DNA from: Mizugakiibacter sediminis
GTDB lineage: Bacteria > Pseudomonadota > Gammaproteobacteria > Xanthomonadales > Rhodanobacteraceae
Assembly (NCBI RefSeq): GCF_000953855.2
Contig: NZ_DF970134.1
Span: 62,001-126,000, forward strand
Reading direction: 5' to 3'
DNA length: 64,000 nt
Part shown: positions 37,322 to 47,588 of the stretch, one piece after another
Layout of the letters: the number at the start of each line of letters is the position of its first letter
How positions within the stretch are numbered: the first letter of the stretch is position 1
Program-made: the position numbers and the translations under genes
The notes under the pieces: model-generated
Told to the model about the DNA's origin: nothing
Seen by the model: the letters and a program-made list of their open reading frames with translations, nothing else
The model's database searches: none

Positions 37322-39040
37322 ATGCGCCGACTCGCCCTCGTCAGCCTCATCGCGTTGGGACTGGCGGCCTGCCAGCAGCAGGCCGCGCCGCCCGCGCAGA
37401 CCGGCACCCCCGCACCCGCCGCTTCGGCCGCGTCCGCGTCCGCGGCGGTCACGCCGCCGCACGCGTTCGCCGCCGACATCACCGCCGGCGACTTCGCCGC
37501 GCATCTCGAGCGGCTGTCCTCCGACGAGTTCGAGGGCCGCAAGCCCGGCACCATCGGCGAGCGCCTGACCACCGACTACATCGTCGAACAGTTCAAGCGC
37601 ATCGGCCTCCAGCCCGGCAACCACGGCGACTGGTTCCAGTCGGTGCCGGTGGTGTCCACCGACCTGCAGAACCGCGACGTCACGCTGGACGTCGCCGTGG
37701 GCGGCGGCACCGAGAAGTTCGCCTACAAGACCGACATGGTCGTGAACACGCTGCAGGCGCAGCCGGACGTGAAGCTGGACGGCTCCGACATCGTCTTCGT
37801 CGGCTACGGCGTGGATGCGCCGGAGTACCGGTGGAACGACTACGCCGGCGTCGACGTCAAGGGCAAGACGGTGATCGTGCTGATCAACGATCCCGGCTGG
37901 GACCGCAACGACCCCGGCCTGTTCAAGGGCCGGGCGATGACCTACTACGGCCGCTGGACCTACAAGTACGAGGAGGCCGCGCGCAAGGGCGCCGCCGCCT
38001 GCTTCATCGTCCACGAGACCGAGCCCGCCGCCTACGGCTGGAACGTGGTCGAGAACAGCTGGGACGGCCCGCAGCTCGACCTGCCCGCCAGCGAGGATCC
38101 GGCGCCGCGCCTGCCGGTCGCCGGCTGGCTGACGCACGAGGCCGCGCAGCGTCTGTTCGCCAAGGCCGGCCTCGACTTCGAGAAGCTGAAGGCCGCCGCC
38201 GACCAGCGCGGCTTCAAGCCGGTGGCGCTGAACGCCAAGGCCTCGATCGAGCTGCACAGCAAGATCGAGAACACGCGCTCGGCCAACGTGCTCGGGCTGC
38301 TGAAGGGCAGCGAGCGTCCGGACGAGGTGGTGGTCTACAGCGCGCACTGGGACCACCTCGGCAAGGATCCCAGCCTCCAGGGCGACCAGATCTTCAACGG
38401 CGCGATCGACAACGCCACCGGCGTCGCCGCAATGCTGGAGATCGCCGAGGCGTTCGCGCACCAGAACCCGAAGCCCAAGCGCTCGGTGCTGTTCGTCGGG
38501 TTGACGCTGGAAGAATCCGGCCTGCTCGGCTCGAAGTATTACGTCGCGCACCCGGCGTTCCCGCTGAACAAGACGGTCGCCGACATCAACATGGACGCGC
38601 TGCCGATCATCGGCCCGGAGAAGGACATGGAGGTGGTCGGCTACGGCCAGTCCGAGCTCGAGGACTACCTGAAGGCCGCGCTCGCCGCCGAGGGCCGCAG
38701 CATGACCCCGGAAGCCTCGCCGGAGAAGGGTCACTACTTCCGTTCCGACCACTTCAACTTCGCCAAGGCCGGCGTGCCGGCGCTGGATGCGTCCGGCGGC
38801 ATCGACCTGGTCAACGGCGGCGAGGAGGCCGGGCGCAAGGCCATGGCCGACTACGTCGAGCACCGCTATCACTCGCCCGCCGACGCGTTCGACCCGAACT
38901 GGGACTATCGCGGCGTGATCGAGGACGTGCAGACGCTGTACGCGGTCGGCGAGAAGCTGGCCGGCGAGAGCAGCTTCCCGCAGTGGCGCGCGGACAGCGA
39001 GTTCCGCGCCGCGCGCGAGAAGTCGATGCAGCAGAAGTGA
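37322..39040 (+). CDS. M28 family zinc aminopeptidase lipoprotein with PA-domain insert
   Basis: A 572-residue predicted lipoprotein peptidase. The signal peptide ends at the lipobox GLAAC. An inserted PA-like domain lies at about residues 150-260 (GYGVDAPEYRWNDYAGVDVKGK). The catalytic M28 domain follows, with metal ligands and the catalytic base in order: SAHWDHLG, FNGAIDNATGVAAMLE, LTLEESGLLGS, ADINMDALP and FRSDHFNFAK. The two-zinc site is complete, so it should be active, probably cleaving N-terminal residues in the periplasm or at the outer membrane. An intrinsic terminator follows the stop (39078-39108). Confidence 0.93.
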   Translation: MRRLALVSLIALGLAACQQQAAPPAQTGTPAPAASAASASAAVTPPHAFAADITAGDFAAHLERLSSDEFEGRKPGTIGERLTTDYIVEQFKRIGLQPGNHGDWFQSVPVVSTDLQNRDVTLDVAVGGGTEKFAYKTDMVVNTLQAQPDVKLDGSDIVFVGYGVDAPEYRWNDYAGVDVKGKTVIVLINDPGWDRNDPGLFKGRAMTYYGRWTYKYEEAARKGAAACFIVHETEPAAYGWNVVENSWDGPQLDLPASEDPAPRLPVAGWLTHEAAQRLFAKAGLDFEKLKAAADQRGFKPVALNAKASIELHSKIENTRSANVLGLLKGSERPDEVVVYSAHWDHLGKDPSLQGDQIFNGAIDNATGVAAMLEIAEAFAHQNPKPKRSVLFVGLTLEESGLLGSKYYVAHPAFPLNKTVADINMDALPIIGPEKDMEVVGYGQSELEDYLKAALAAEGRSMTPEASPEKGHYFRSDHFNFAKAGVPALDASGGIDLVNGGEEAGRKAMADYVEHRYHSPADAFDPNWDYRGVIEDVQTLYAVGEKLAGESSFPQWRADSEFRAAREKSMQQK

Positions 39041-39077
39041 GGCGCGCGGGGCGCCGTCCCGCCCGCCTTCGCGGACG

Positions 39078-39108
39078 ACGCGCCGGCCCGTGCCGGCGCG
39101 TGCTTTTT
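39078..39108 (+). terminator. Intrinsic terminator after the M28 peptidase
   Basis: Perfect 10-bp stem ACGCGCCGGC/GCCGGCGCGT with a CCGT loop, followed by GC and TTTTT, 38 bp past the stop codon. Confidence 0.85.
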
Positions 39109-39148
39109 CGGCGGGAAGGCGCGCCGCCGTGCGCGCCCGAGGCGGGGA

Positions 39149-40540
<1,392 letters not shown>

Positions 40541-40556
40541 TTAACAGGGCGCCCGC

Positions 40557-41249
40557 TCAGCGCAGGCGGTCGAGCATGCGGTGGTGGCCGATCAGACGCG
40601 CCCAGCGGCTGCCGACGTCGATCCACATCAGATAGCCGGACTCGATCAGCAGACGGCGCAGGTAGCGCGGCGAGCGCGGCAGCCGCGGCTCGGCGGCGCA
40701 GGGCGCGGCCTCGAAGCCCAGCCCACGCGCGAGGTGCGCGCAGCGCGCGAGATGGTAGCGGCTGGTGACCAGCAGCACCGGCGGCGGCGGCGTGCCGAGC
40801 AGGCTGCGTGCGTGGCGCAGGTTCTCCAGCGAATCGATCGACGCTTCCTCCAGCAGCACCGGCAGGTCGGCGCCGAGGCCGCGCGCGCGCAGCCAGGCGT
40901 GGCCGGCGGCGGCTTCGCTGACGCCCTCGCCGCAGTCGCCGCCGAGCAGCAGCAGGCGGTCCAGCGCGCCTTCCGCCGCCAGTACGCGCGCGCGTTCCAG
41001 GCGCGCGGCGTAGTCCGCCTCGACCACGCCGCCGCGCAGCCGGCGGCCGAACACCAGCGCCACGCGCGGACCGCGCGGCCGCGTCGGCGCGCGCAGCGCC
41101 AGGCCGAACACGTAGGCGAAATAGCCGAGCCACAGCAGGCCGCCGGTCAGCGCCAGCGCCAGCGCGGTCACCGTCAGCGAATGCCAGACGTCGGGGTCGC
41201 CGAGATAGCGGAACGGTCCGCGGCGAAGGAAGGCGGGGGCGCGCAGCAT
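40557..41249 (-). CDS. YdcF/SanA/ElyC family (DUF218) membrane protein
   Basis: A 230-residue protein with one strong N-terminal transmembrane helix (about residues 26-52, LTVTALALALTGGLLWLGYFAYV) and a DUF218 domain. The DUF218 pattern is visible: VALVFGRRL, ADYAARLERARVLAAEG, RLLLLGGDC, LEEASIDSLENLRHA and LLVTSRYHLARCAHLARGLG. Family members (ElyC, SanA, YdcF) affect peptidoglycan or envelope integrity, but catalysis is not established. It is followed at 62 bp by the small exported protein on the same strand and is divergent from the ketosynthase gene. Confidence 0.85.
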   Translation of the reverse strand: MLRAPAFLRRGPFRYLGDPDVWHSLTVTALALALTGGLLWLGYFAYVFGLALRAPTRPRGPRVALVFGRRLRGGVVEADYAARLERARVLAAEGALDRLLLLGGDCGEGVSEAAAGHAWLRARGLGADLPVLLEEASIDSLENLRHARSLLGTPPPPVLLVTSRYHLARCAHLARGLGFEAAPCAAEPRLPRSPRYLRRLLIESGYLMWIDVGSRWARLIGHHRMLDRLR

Positions 41250-41386
41250 GGGATCGGGGCGGGCAACCGCCGCAGTCTGGCCCGGGTGGCGCCGGCGCGC
41301 AATGCGGCCGCCCGCCCTTGCGCTTGCGCAACATGGCGCGAACCACCCCTTGCGTATACTGCGCCGCCCGCCAACGTGAAGCTCGC

Positions 41387-42592
41387 ATGACCGCCCGCAC
41401 GCCGCCGCTCGCCGTGACCGCCTACACCGCCGTGTCCGCGCTGGGCTGCGGCCGCGCGGCGCACGCGGCCGCGCTGCGCGCCGGCGCCTGCGGGCTGCGG
41501 CCGAACGCGATCTCCAGCGCGCCGCTGCCCTGCTGGGTCGGCCAGGTGGACGGCATCGAGGCCGCGCCGCTGCCGCAGGAACTCGCCGGGTGGGAGAGTC
41601 GCAACCACCGCATCGCCTGGCTGGCGCTGCAGCAGGACGGCTTGCTCGATGCCGCGCGCGCGGCGCGCGAGCGCTACGGCCGCGACCGCGTCGCGTTGTT
41701 GCTCGGGACCTCCACCGCCAGCATCGGCGCCAGCGAGGAGGCCTACCGCCGGCTGACGCCGGACGGCCGCTTCCCGCCCGACCTGCGCCGTCCGGCGATC
41801 CACACCGCGCATTCGCTGGTGGCGTTCGTCGCCGCGGCGCTGGATCTCGCCGGGCCGTGCGCGACCGTCTCCACCGCCTGCTCGTCCAGCGCCAAAGTGT
41901 TCGCGCAGGCCGAACGCCTGCTGCGCCTCGGGCTTGCCGACGCCGCGCTGGTCGGCGGCGTCGATTCGCTGTGCGACAGCGTGCTGTTCGGCTTCAACGC
42001 GCTGGAACTGGTCTCGCCCGAGCCGTGCCGGCCGTGCGACGCCGCGCGCCGCGGGCTGTCGATCGGCGAGGCCGGCGGCTTCGCCCTGCTCGAGCGCGTC
42101 GACGCCGCGCCGCGCGCGCCGCGCCTGATCGGCTACGGCGAATCCAGCGACGCCCACCACATGTCCTCGCCGCATCCGCAGGGGCTGGGCGCGCGCCTGG
42201 CGCTGCAGGACGCGCTGGCGCGCGCGGGGCTGGAACCGGCTGCGGTCGACTACGTCAACCTGCACGGCACCGCCAGCCCGAAGAACGACGAGGTCGAGCT
42301 GGCGCTGATCGCCGACACCTTTCCGGCCTCGACGCGCGCCAGCTCCACCAAGGGAGCGACCGGACACACGCTGGGCGCGGCCGGCATCCTCGAGGCGACG
42401 GTCGCGCTGCTGGCGCTGGAGCACGGCGTCGTGCCCGGCACGGTCGGCTGCCGCACGCCCGATCCGGCCGCCGGGCCGCAACTCGCGCTCGCGAGCGAGG
42501 CGCGCGACGTGCGCGTCGCGCTCAGCAACTCGTTCGGCTTCGGCGGCAACAACGCCTGCCTGGCCTTCGCCCGCGCGGAGGCGCTCGCATGA
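41387..42592 (+). CDS. Beta-ketoacyl-ACP synthase of the aryl-polyene pathway
   Basis: Chain-elongating ketosynthase of 401 residues in the FabB/FabF fold. The complete Cys-His-His triad is read as VSTACSSSAK (Cys165), NLHGTASPKND (His293) and KGATGHTLGAAG (His327). It is translationally coupled by a 4-bp overlap to the partner chain-length factor, and the pair, together with the glycosyltransferase, forms the plus-strand arm of the pigment cluster. In aryl-polyene/xanthomonadin systems this heterodimer condenses malonyl units onto a hydroxybenzoyl starter. Start chosen at 41387 (MTARTPPLAVTAYTAVSALG). Confidence 0.92.
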   Translation: MTARTPPLAVTAYTAVSALGCGRAAHAAALRAGACGLRPNAISSAPLPCWVGQVDGIEAAPLPQELAGWESRNHRIAWLALQQDGLLDAARAARERYGRDRVALLLGTSTASIGASEEAYRRLTPDGRFPPDLRRPAIHTAHSLVAFVAAALDLAGPCATVSTACSSSAKVFAQAERLLRLGLADAALVGGVDSLCDSVLFGFNALELVSPEPCRPCDAARRGLSIGEAGGFALLERVDAAPRAPRLIGYGESSDAHHMSSPHPQGLGARLALQDALARAGLEPAAVDYVNLHGTASPKNDEVELALIADTFPASTRASSTKGATGHTLGAAGILEATVALLALEHGVVPGTVGCRTPDPAAGPQLALASEARDVRVALSNSFGFGGNNACLAFARAEALA

Positions 42593-43389
42593 GCGCGACG
42601 CTGACGCTGTGGGTGGAGGGCATCGGCCTGTGGGCGCCGGGCCTGCCGTCGTGGCCGGCGCTGCGCGCGCTGTGCGCCGGCGGCGCGCCCAGCGAATGCG
42701 CGGCGCGTCCGGCCGCCGCGGTGCTGCCGCCGGGCGAGCGCCGCCGCGCGCCGGAAAGCGTGCTGCTGGCGGTCGAGGCCGCCGGCCAGGCGGTGGCGAT
42801 GAGCGCACGCGAGGCGCGCGAACTGCCCTGCGTATTCAGTTCCGCGCATGGTGACCTCGCCATCATGGACTACATGTGCGCCACCCTCGCCGCCGCGCCC
42901 GCGGAACTCTCGCCGACCAAGTTCCACAACTCCGTGCACAACGCCGCCGCCGGCTACTGGACCATCGCCAGCGGCTGCATGGCGCCCTCGACCGCGCTGG
43001 CCGCGCACGCGCACAGCTTCGGCGCCGGCCTGCTGGAAGCGGCGACGCAGGCTTGCGCCGAACGGCGCGCGGTGCTGTACGTCGGCTACGACGCCGTCAG
43101 CCAGGGGCCGCTGGCGGAGATGGCGCCGTCGTCGCAGCCGTTCGCCGCGGCGCTGGTGCTGGCGCCGGCGCCGGGCGCGGCGGCGTGCGCGCGGCTGACG
43201 CTCGGCATCGGCGCCGAGGCCGCGCCGGCCGCGCCGCGCCATCCCGCGCTGGCCGCGCTGGCCGCGGCCAATCCGTCCGCCGGCGGGCTGGCGCTGCTGG
43301 AAGCGCTGGCGGCGGACGCCCCGGCCGCACTGGCGCTGGCCGCGGGTCCGCATTTCCACCTCACCGTGCACTTGGAGCCGAGCCGATGA
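42589..43389 (+). CDS. Ketosynthase chain-length factor of the aryl-polyene pathway
   Basis: A 266-residue, ketosynthase-like partner subunit without the active-site cysteine. The sequence around the expected nucleophile reads KFHNSVHNAAAGYWTIASG, diagnostic of the beta-ketoacyl synthase chain-length-factor family in aryl-polyene clusters. It should determine polyene length by heterodimerising with the upstream ketosynthase. It overlaps both neighbours by 4 bp, so the three genes form a tight operon. Confidence 0.88.
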   Translation: MSATLTLWVEGIGLWAPGLPSWPALRALCAGGAPSECAARPAAAVLPPGERRRAPESVLLAVEAAGQAVAMSAREARELPCVFSSAHGDLAIMDYMCATLAAAPAELSPTKFHNSVHNAAAGYWTIASGCMAPSTALAAHAHSFGAGLLEAATQACAERRAVLYVGYDAVSQGPLAEMAPSSQPFAAALVLAPAPGAAACARLTLGIGAEAAPAAPRHPALAALAAANPSAGGLALLEALAADAPAALALAAGPHFHLTVHLEPSR

Positions 43390-44138
43390 CCGTTGCCCGC
43401 TGGTGCGTGCTGATCCCCTGCCTCAACGAGGAGCGGGCGATACGCGGCGTGGTCGAGTCCGCACTGGCGCTGGGCGCGCCGGTGCTCGTGGTCGACGACG
43501 GCTCCAGCGACCGCACGCCCGAGATCGTCGGCGCGCTGCCGGTCACGCTGCTGCGCCACCCCGAGCGGCGCGGCAAGGGCGAGGCGCTGCGCACCGGCTT
43601 CCGCGAGGCGCTGAAGCGCGGCTACGACGCCGTGGTGACGATGGACGGCGACGGCCAGCACAGCGCCGCCGACGTGCCGCGCCTGGTCGCCGCCGCGCAG
43701 CGCTACCCCGACCACATCGTGATCGGCGCGCGCCTGCTCGACCGCGAGCGCCAGCCGAAGTCGCGCCGCCGCGCCAACGCGGTCGCCGACTGGGGCATCT
43801 CCTGGGCCTGCGCGCGGCCGATCGCCGACACGCAGAGCGGCCAGCGCTACTACCCGCGCGCCGCGCTGGAGCTGGTCGACCTGCCGGCGGAAGGCTTCGT
43901 GTTCGAGGCGGCGATCCTGATCGCGGCGACGCGCGCCAGGGGCCTCGGCGTGGTCTCGGTGCCGATCGCCTCGCGCTACGAGGGCGGCCTGCGCACCAGC
44001 CACTTCCGCCCGATCCGCGACGTCACCCGCATCACCCTCTACACCATCGGCCAGGTGATCCGTTACGGCGATATCTGGGCCAGCTACCGCCGCTCGCGCG
44101 CCGACGCGATCGTCTGCGCCGATCCGCGGCCGGCGTAG
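43386..44138 (+). CDS. Family 2 glycosyltransferase of the pigment cluster
   Basis: A 250-residue GT-A glycosyltransferase. NDP-sugar binding is seen in VLIPCLNEERAI and VVDDGSSDRTPE, the metal-binding motif in TMDGDGQHSAAD, and acceptor-side motifs in ADTQSGQRYYPRAALEL. It lacks obvious C-terminal membrane helices. Its place directly after ketosynthase and chain-length factor, with a 4-bp overlap, implies that the polyene or its lipid carrier is sugar-modified, as proposed for xanthomonadins. The sugar and acceptor are unknown. Confidence 0.88.
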   Translation: MTVARWCVLIPCLNEERAIRGVVESALALGAPVLVVDDGSSDRTPEIVGALPVTLLRHPERRGKGEALRTGFREALKRGYDAVVTMDGDGQHSAADVPRLVAAAQRYPDHIVIGARLLDRERQPKSRRRANAVADWGISWACARPIADTQSGQRYYPRAALELVDLPAEGFVFEAAILIAATRARGLGVVSVPIASRYEGGLRTSHFRPIRDVTRITLYTIGQVIRYGDIWASYRRSRADAIVCADPRPA

Positions 44139-44218
44139 CGCCGCGAGGGCGACGGACGGGCGAACGGCAAAGTCGTTCGACGCGGATCCGATCCGCGTCC
44201 AAGAAACGTCCCCTCGAC

Positions 44219-44608
44219 TCAATCGTCCTCGTCGCCGGCGTCGAGCATGCGGCGCTGGATGGTGTCGAGGTAGCGGTCCAGCTCCTCGGTGCTGGCGAAG
44301 ATCTCGTCGAGCGGCGTCGCCCGCACGATCTCGAACACCTTGCGCACCTGCGGCTGCGGGCCGACCATCAGCAGCGGCGCGCCGTGCTGCTGCATCGCGC
44401 GGCGCGCCTTGAACAGCACGCGCAGGCCGGCGCTGGACACGTATTCCAGCCCGGCCAGGTCGAACACCAGCGCGCGCGGGGCGCCGTCGCGCAGCACGCG
44501 TTCCAGTTCCTGGTCCAGCCGCGGGCTGGTGCCCGCGTCGAGCATGCCGCGCAGGACGATGCGGCAGCGTCCCTGCGCATCGGCGGCGGTCTGGATGTCG
44601 AGCGCCAT
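44219..44608 (-). CDS. STAS-domain anti-sigma factor antagonist
   Basis: A 129-residue STAS protein that regulates an anti-sigma kinase by reversible phosphorylation. The phosphoacceptor loop is GLEYVSSAGLRVLF, with Ser58 and Ser59 as candidates. It follows the PP2C-type phosphatase on the same strand with 10 bp between them. The gap also explains the likely mechanism: dephosphorylated STAS protein binds and sequesters the ATPase domain. Its position inside the pigment cluster is notable, but a link to pigment regulation is only an inference from location. Confidence 0.87.
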   Translation of the reverse strand: MALDIQTAADAQGRCRIVLRGMLDAGTSPRLDQELERVLRDGAPRALVFDLAGLEYVSSAGLRVLFKARRAMQQHGAPLLMVGPQPQVRKVFEIVRATPLDEIFASTEELDRYLDTIQRRMLDAGDEDD

Positions 44609-44618
44609 GACGGCTCCC

Positions 44619-46250
44619 TCAGCGGTCGGTGGTCCTGGTGCGCCAGCGCGGCAGCACCACGCGCGTGCGATTACGGTCGTCGACGCGTGAATATTCGGTG
44701 ACCGAGGCCAGCCGCCGCACCAGGTACAGGCCGAGGCCACCGACGCGCGTGTCGGCGTCGGTCCAGCTCGCCGGGTCGGTCAGCGGCTGCGCGAACGGAT
44801 CGAACGGCGGCGCGTCGTCGTCGACCGACAGTTCGAGCTGGTCCAGCGTCAGCGTCACGTCCACGGTGATGTGGTGCAGGCCCTCGGCGTCGGCGTAGCC
44901 GTGGCGCAGGGTGTTGGTCAGCAGCTCCTCCAGCACCAGGCGCGCGTCGACCACCAATTCGTTGATCGCGCCGGCGCGCTCCAGCGCGCCCTGCACGCGG
45001 CCCAGCAGCTGCTCCAGCATGTCGAGACGCGCCGGCATCACGAAGCGCGTGCGCGTGCCGGCGTGGCGGCCCTCCGTCGGCATCGCCAGGTACTGCAGGG
45101 CGAACAGCGTGATGTCGTCGCCGGGTTCGCTGTCCTGGGTGTGCCGTTCGAGGCTGCCCAGCACGCGCTCGACCACCGCCGCCGGCGCGCGTTCGCCGGC
45201 CAGCGCGGCGGCGATCAGGCGCGCCTCGCCGAACAGGCCGCCGGCGGCGGCGCGCGCGTCGGTGACGCCGTCGGTATAGGCGAGCAGCAGGTCGCCGGGA
45301 TCGAGGACATAGCGCTGCGCGGCGAACTGCACGACCGGATCGACGCCGAGCGGCGGTCCGCCCGCGATCGGCAGGGTCACGCATTCGCCGTCGGCGCGCA
45401 TCAGCAGCGGCGCCTCGTGGCCGGCGCTGGCGTAGGCGAGCGCGCCCTCGGCGAGATCGAGCACGCCGCAGAACAGCGTCACGAACATCAGGTTGTCGTT
45501 GCGCTGGCACAGCTCGGCGTTGAGGCGGGCGAGGATGCGCTGCGGATCGAGCGTGTCGCGCGCGGCGCCTTCCAGATGGCCGACCACGCGCGCCATGAAC
45601 AGCGCCGCCGGCACGCCCTTGTCGGAGACGTCGCCAAGGGCGAAGCACAGATGGCGGGTGTCGTGGCGGAACACGCCGTAGAAGTCGCCGCCGACGCTGC
45701 GCGCCGGCATCAGCCGCGCGCACAGGGCGAAGCCGCTGCCGCTGCGCTGCAGCGCGCCGCCGCCGGGCAGCATGCTGCGCTGGATTTCGCGCGCGGCTTC
45801 CAGCTCGCCGTCGAGGCGCGAGCGCGCCTGCACCGCCGCGGTCAGCTCGGCGATGTGCGCCTTCAGCGCGGTGCGCATGCCGTCGACGCTGCGCGCGAGC
45901 TGGCCGAGCTCGTCCTCGCGGTCGATCGGCGCCAGCGGCGAGTCGAGGTCGCCGCGGGCGACGCGCTCGAGGCCGGCGTTCAGCGCGCGCAGCGGCAGCG
46001 TGATGCGGCGACCGATGCCGACCGCGAACCCGCCCAGCGCCAGCAGGCCGAGCAGCGACAGCACGCCCACGCCGCCCAGCAGCCATTGCGCGCGGCGCAC
46101 CAGTTCGGCGTGCGTCAGTGCCGCATCAGGTTGGCCGAACAGCACCGCGCGCACGCCGACGAACACCAGCGCCAGCGCGGCCAGATAGACCAGCGCGCCG
46201 GCCAGCAGCGTCCAGAACGCGATGCGCGCGGTGAGGCTGCGGAAGGCCAT
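44619..46250 (-). CDS. SpoIIE-type PP2C phosphatase with HAMP and fused HATPase (RsbW-like) domain
   Basis: A 543-residue partner-switching protein. Two transmembrane helices flank a short periplasmic loop (about residues 9-36 and 56-80), followed by HAMP (80-133), a PP2C-type phosphatase with GGDFYGVF (187-194), GDVSDKGVPAALF (206-218) and GDDITLF, and a C-terminal HATPase_c domain (LVLEELLTNTLRHGY, DADTRVGGLGLYLVRRL). Phosphatase and anti-sigma kinase are therefore in one polypeptide, acting on the STAS protein encoded 10 bp downstream. Signal input would come from the periplasmic loop. It lies between the two arms of the pigment cluster. Confidence 0.9.
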   Translation of the reverse strand: MAFRSLTARIAFWTLLAGALVYLAALALVFVGVRAVLFGQPDAALTHAELVRRAQWLLGGVGVLSLLGLLALGGFAVGIGRRITLPLRALNAGLERVARGDLDSPLAPIDREDELGQLARSVDGMRTALKAHIAELTAAVQARSRLDGELEAAREIQRSMLPGGGALQRSGSGFALCARLMPARSVGGDFYGVFRHDTRHLCFALGDVSDKGVPAALFMARVVGHLEGAARDTLDPQRILARLNAELCQRNDNLMFVTLFCGVLDLAEGALAYASAGHEAPLLMRADGECVTLPIAGGPPLGVDPVVQFAAQRYVLDPGDLLLAYTDGVTDARAAAGGLFGEARLIAAALAGERAPAAVVERVLGSLERHTQDSEPGDDITLFALQYLAMPTEGRHAGTRTRFVMPARLDMLEQLLGRVQGALERAGAINELVVDARLVLEELLTNTLRHGYADAEGLHHITVDVTLTLDQLELSVDDDAPPFDPFAQPLTDPASWTDADTRVGGLGLYLVRRLASVTEYSRVDDRNRTRVVLPRWRTRTTDR

Positions 46251-46272
46251 GCGGGCGGCCTGCGCGGCGCGT

Positions 46273-46323
46273 TCAGGCCGGCACGGCGGCTACCGGCGGA
46301 CGGGCGAAGACGGGGCTGCGCAT
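46273..46323 (-). CDS. Possible 16-codon leader peptide upstream of the phosphatase gene
   Basis: ATG at 46323 is preceded by a near-perfect Shine-Dalgarno (AAGGAGGAGA, 5 nt from the ATG). It opens a 16-codon frame MRSPVFARPPVAAVPA that stops 22 nt before the phosphatase ATG at 46250. The frame is rich in Pro and Ala codons. It may be a leader or coupling peptide; only the ribosome site supports it. Confidence 0.35.
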   Translation of the reverse strand: MRSPVFARPPVAAVPA

Positions 46324-46410
46324 GCGGCTCTCCTCCTTCGGCGGGCCGTGGCGAAGGGTGCCGGCCCGGAGCCGCAGCATGCCGCAGGCCGCGCCGGCGC
46401 GCCAGCGACT

Positions 46411-47148
46411 TCACCCCATGCCGCCGTTGACGCCGATCACCTGGCCGTTGACGTAGGCGGCGGCGTCCGAGCACAGGAAGGCGACCACCGCCGCGACTTC
46501 CTGCGGCGTGCCGACGCGGCCGGCGGGCACCAGCGCCCGCACCTGCTCCGGCGTGAACAGCCCCGCGGTCATGCGCCCGGCGATGATGCCGGGGGCGACC
46601 ACGTTGGCGGTGATGCCGCGCGAGCCCATCTCGCGCGCCAGCGACTTCACCGCGCCGTGCAGCGCGGCCTTGGCGGCGGCGTAGTTGGCCTGGCCGCGGT
46701 TGCCGAGCACGGCGGCGACCGAGCCGATGGCGACGACGCGGCCGAAGCGCGCGCGCGCCATCGGCAGCAGCAGCGGCTGCACGGTGTGGAAGAAGCCGTG
46801 CAGCGAGACGTCGATCACGCGGTGCCACTGCGCGGCGCGCATGCCGGCCAGCGGCGCGTCGTCGTGGACGCCGGCGTTGTGCACCAGCGCGTGGATCGGG
46901 CCGGCGGCGAGCAGGGTCTCCAGCGCGGCGCCCGCGGCGTCGGCGACGGCGACGTCGAAGACCACCGCCTCGGCGTGGCCGCCGGCGGCGCGGATCGTCT
47001 CCACCACCGCGCGCGCGCGTTCGCCGTTGGCGTGCGCGTGCACGATCACGTGCCAGCCTTGCGTCGCCAGCGCCTGGCAGATCGCGCCGCCGAGATCGCC
47101 GCTGCCGCCGGTGACCAGCGCGCGGCGCGGGGAAGCGGTTGCGTTCAT
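46411..47148 (-). CDS. 3-ketoacyl-ACP reductase (FabG-like) of the pigment cluster
   Basis: SDR-family reductase of 245 residues that reduces the beta-keto group after each condensation. The start MNATASPRRALVTGGSGDLGG at 47148 carries the cofactor-binding GGSGDLGG. VHNAGVHDD is the NNAG equivalent. The catalytic Tyr-x3-Lys is in QANYAAAKAALHGAVKSLAR, and VVAPGIIAGRMT lies near the substrate lid. It is the last gene of the long minus-strand pigment operon and overlaps the dehydratase gene by 4 bp. Confidence 0.9.
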   Translation of the reverse strand: MNATASPRRALVTGGSGDLGGAICQALATQGWHVIVHAHANGERARAVVETIRAAGGHAEAVVFDVAVADAAGAALETLLAAGPIHALVHNAGVHDDAPLAGMRAAQWHRVIDVSLHGFFHTVQPLLLPMARARFGRVVAIGSVAAVLGNRGQANYAAAKAALHGAVKSLAREMGSRGITANVVAPGIIAGRMTAGLFTPEQVRALVPAGRVGTPQEVAAVVAFLCSDAAAYVNGQVIGVNGGMG

Positions 47149-47588
47149 GCGGCATCTCCGGACGGATGGATCACCGCCGCGCGGCCCGCGGCCAGCACGC
47201 GCCCGCGGTGCTCGACGCGGAATGCGTACTGCGCGCCGCCGGCGTCGGCCAGCAGGCATTCGGCGTGGACGTCGACAGGATCGGCGATGCCGTCCAGCGT
47301 GTCCACGTGCAGGGCGACGTCGCGCAGCGCCACCAGCAGGCCGGGGCGCGGCGCGGTTTCGCCGCGCGCGCGCGCCAGCAGCGCCCCGTGCACCGCCATC
47401 GCCTGCGCGCCGACTTCGCACAGGTGCACGGCGTGCACGCGGCCGCCGCGGCGCAGCGGGTGCTCGGCGCGCAGGTGCGCTTCGCTCAGCGCGTGGATGC
47501 GTGTGGCGTCGTAGTCGAGCACCGCGTCCAGCAGCACCATCGCGCCGGCGTGCGGGATCAGCGGTGCCCAGTCAGTCCTGGCGAGCAT
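47145..47588 (-). CDS. Hotdog-fold 3-hydroxyacyl-ACP dehydratase-like protein of the pigment cluster
   Basis: A 147-residue hotdog-fold protein. WAPLIPHAGAMVLLDAVLDYD resembles the FabZ/ThiE-like N-terminal helix and the His of a dehydratase. HAVHLCEVGAQAMAVHGAL is the central helix. Such small dehydratases in aryl-polyene clusters create each double bond together with the FabZ-like partner (51411-51707). The two may form a heterodimer. It overlaps the reductase by 4 bp and the MMPL transporter by 17 bp. Confidence 0.8.
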   Translation of the reverse strand: MLARTDWAPLIPHAGAMVLLDAVLDYDATRIHALSEAHLRAEHPLRRGGRVHAVHLCEVGAQAMAVHGALLARARGETAPRPGLLVALRDVALHVDTLDGIADPVDVHAECLLADAGGAQYAFRVEHRGRVLAAGRAAVIHPSGDAA

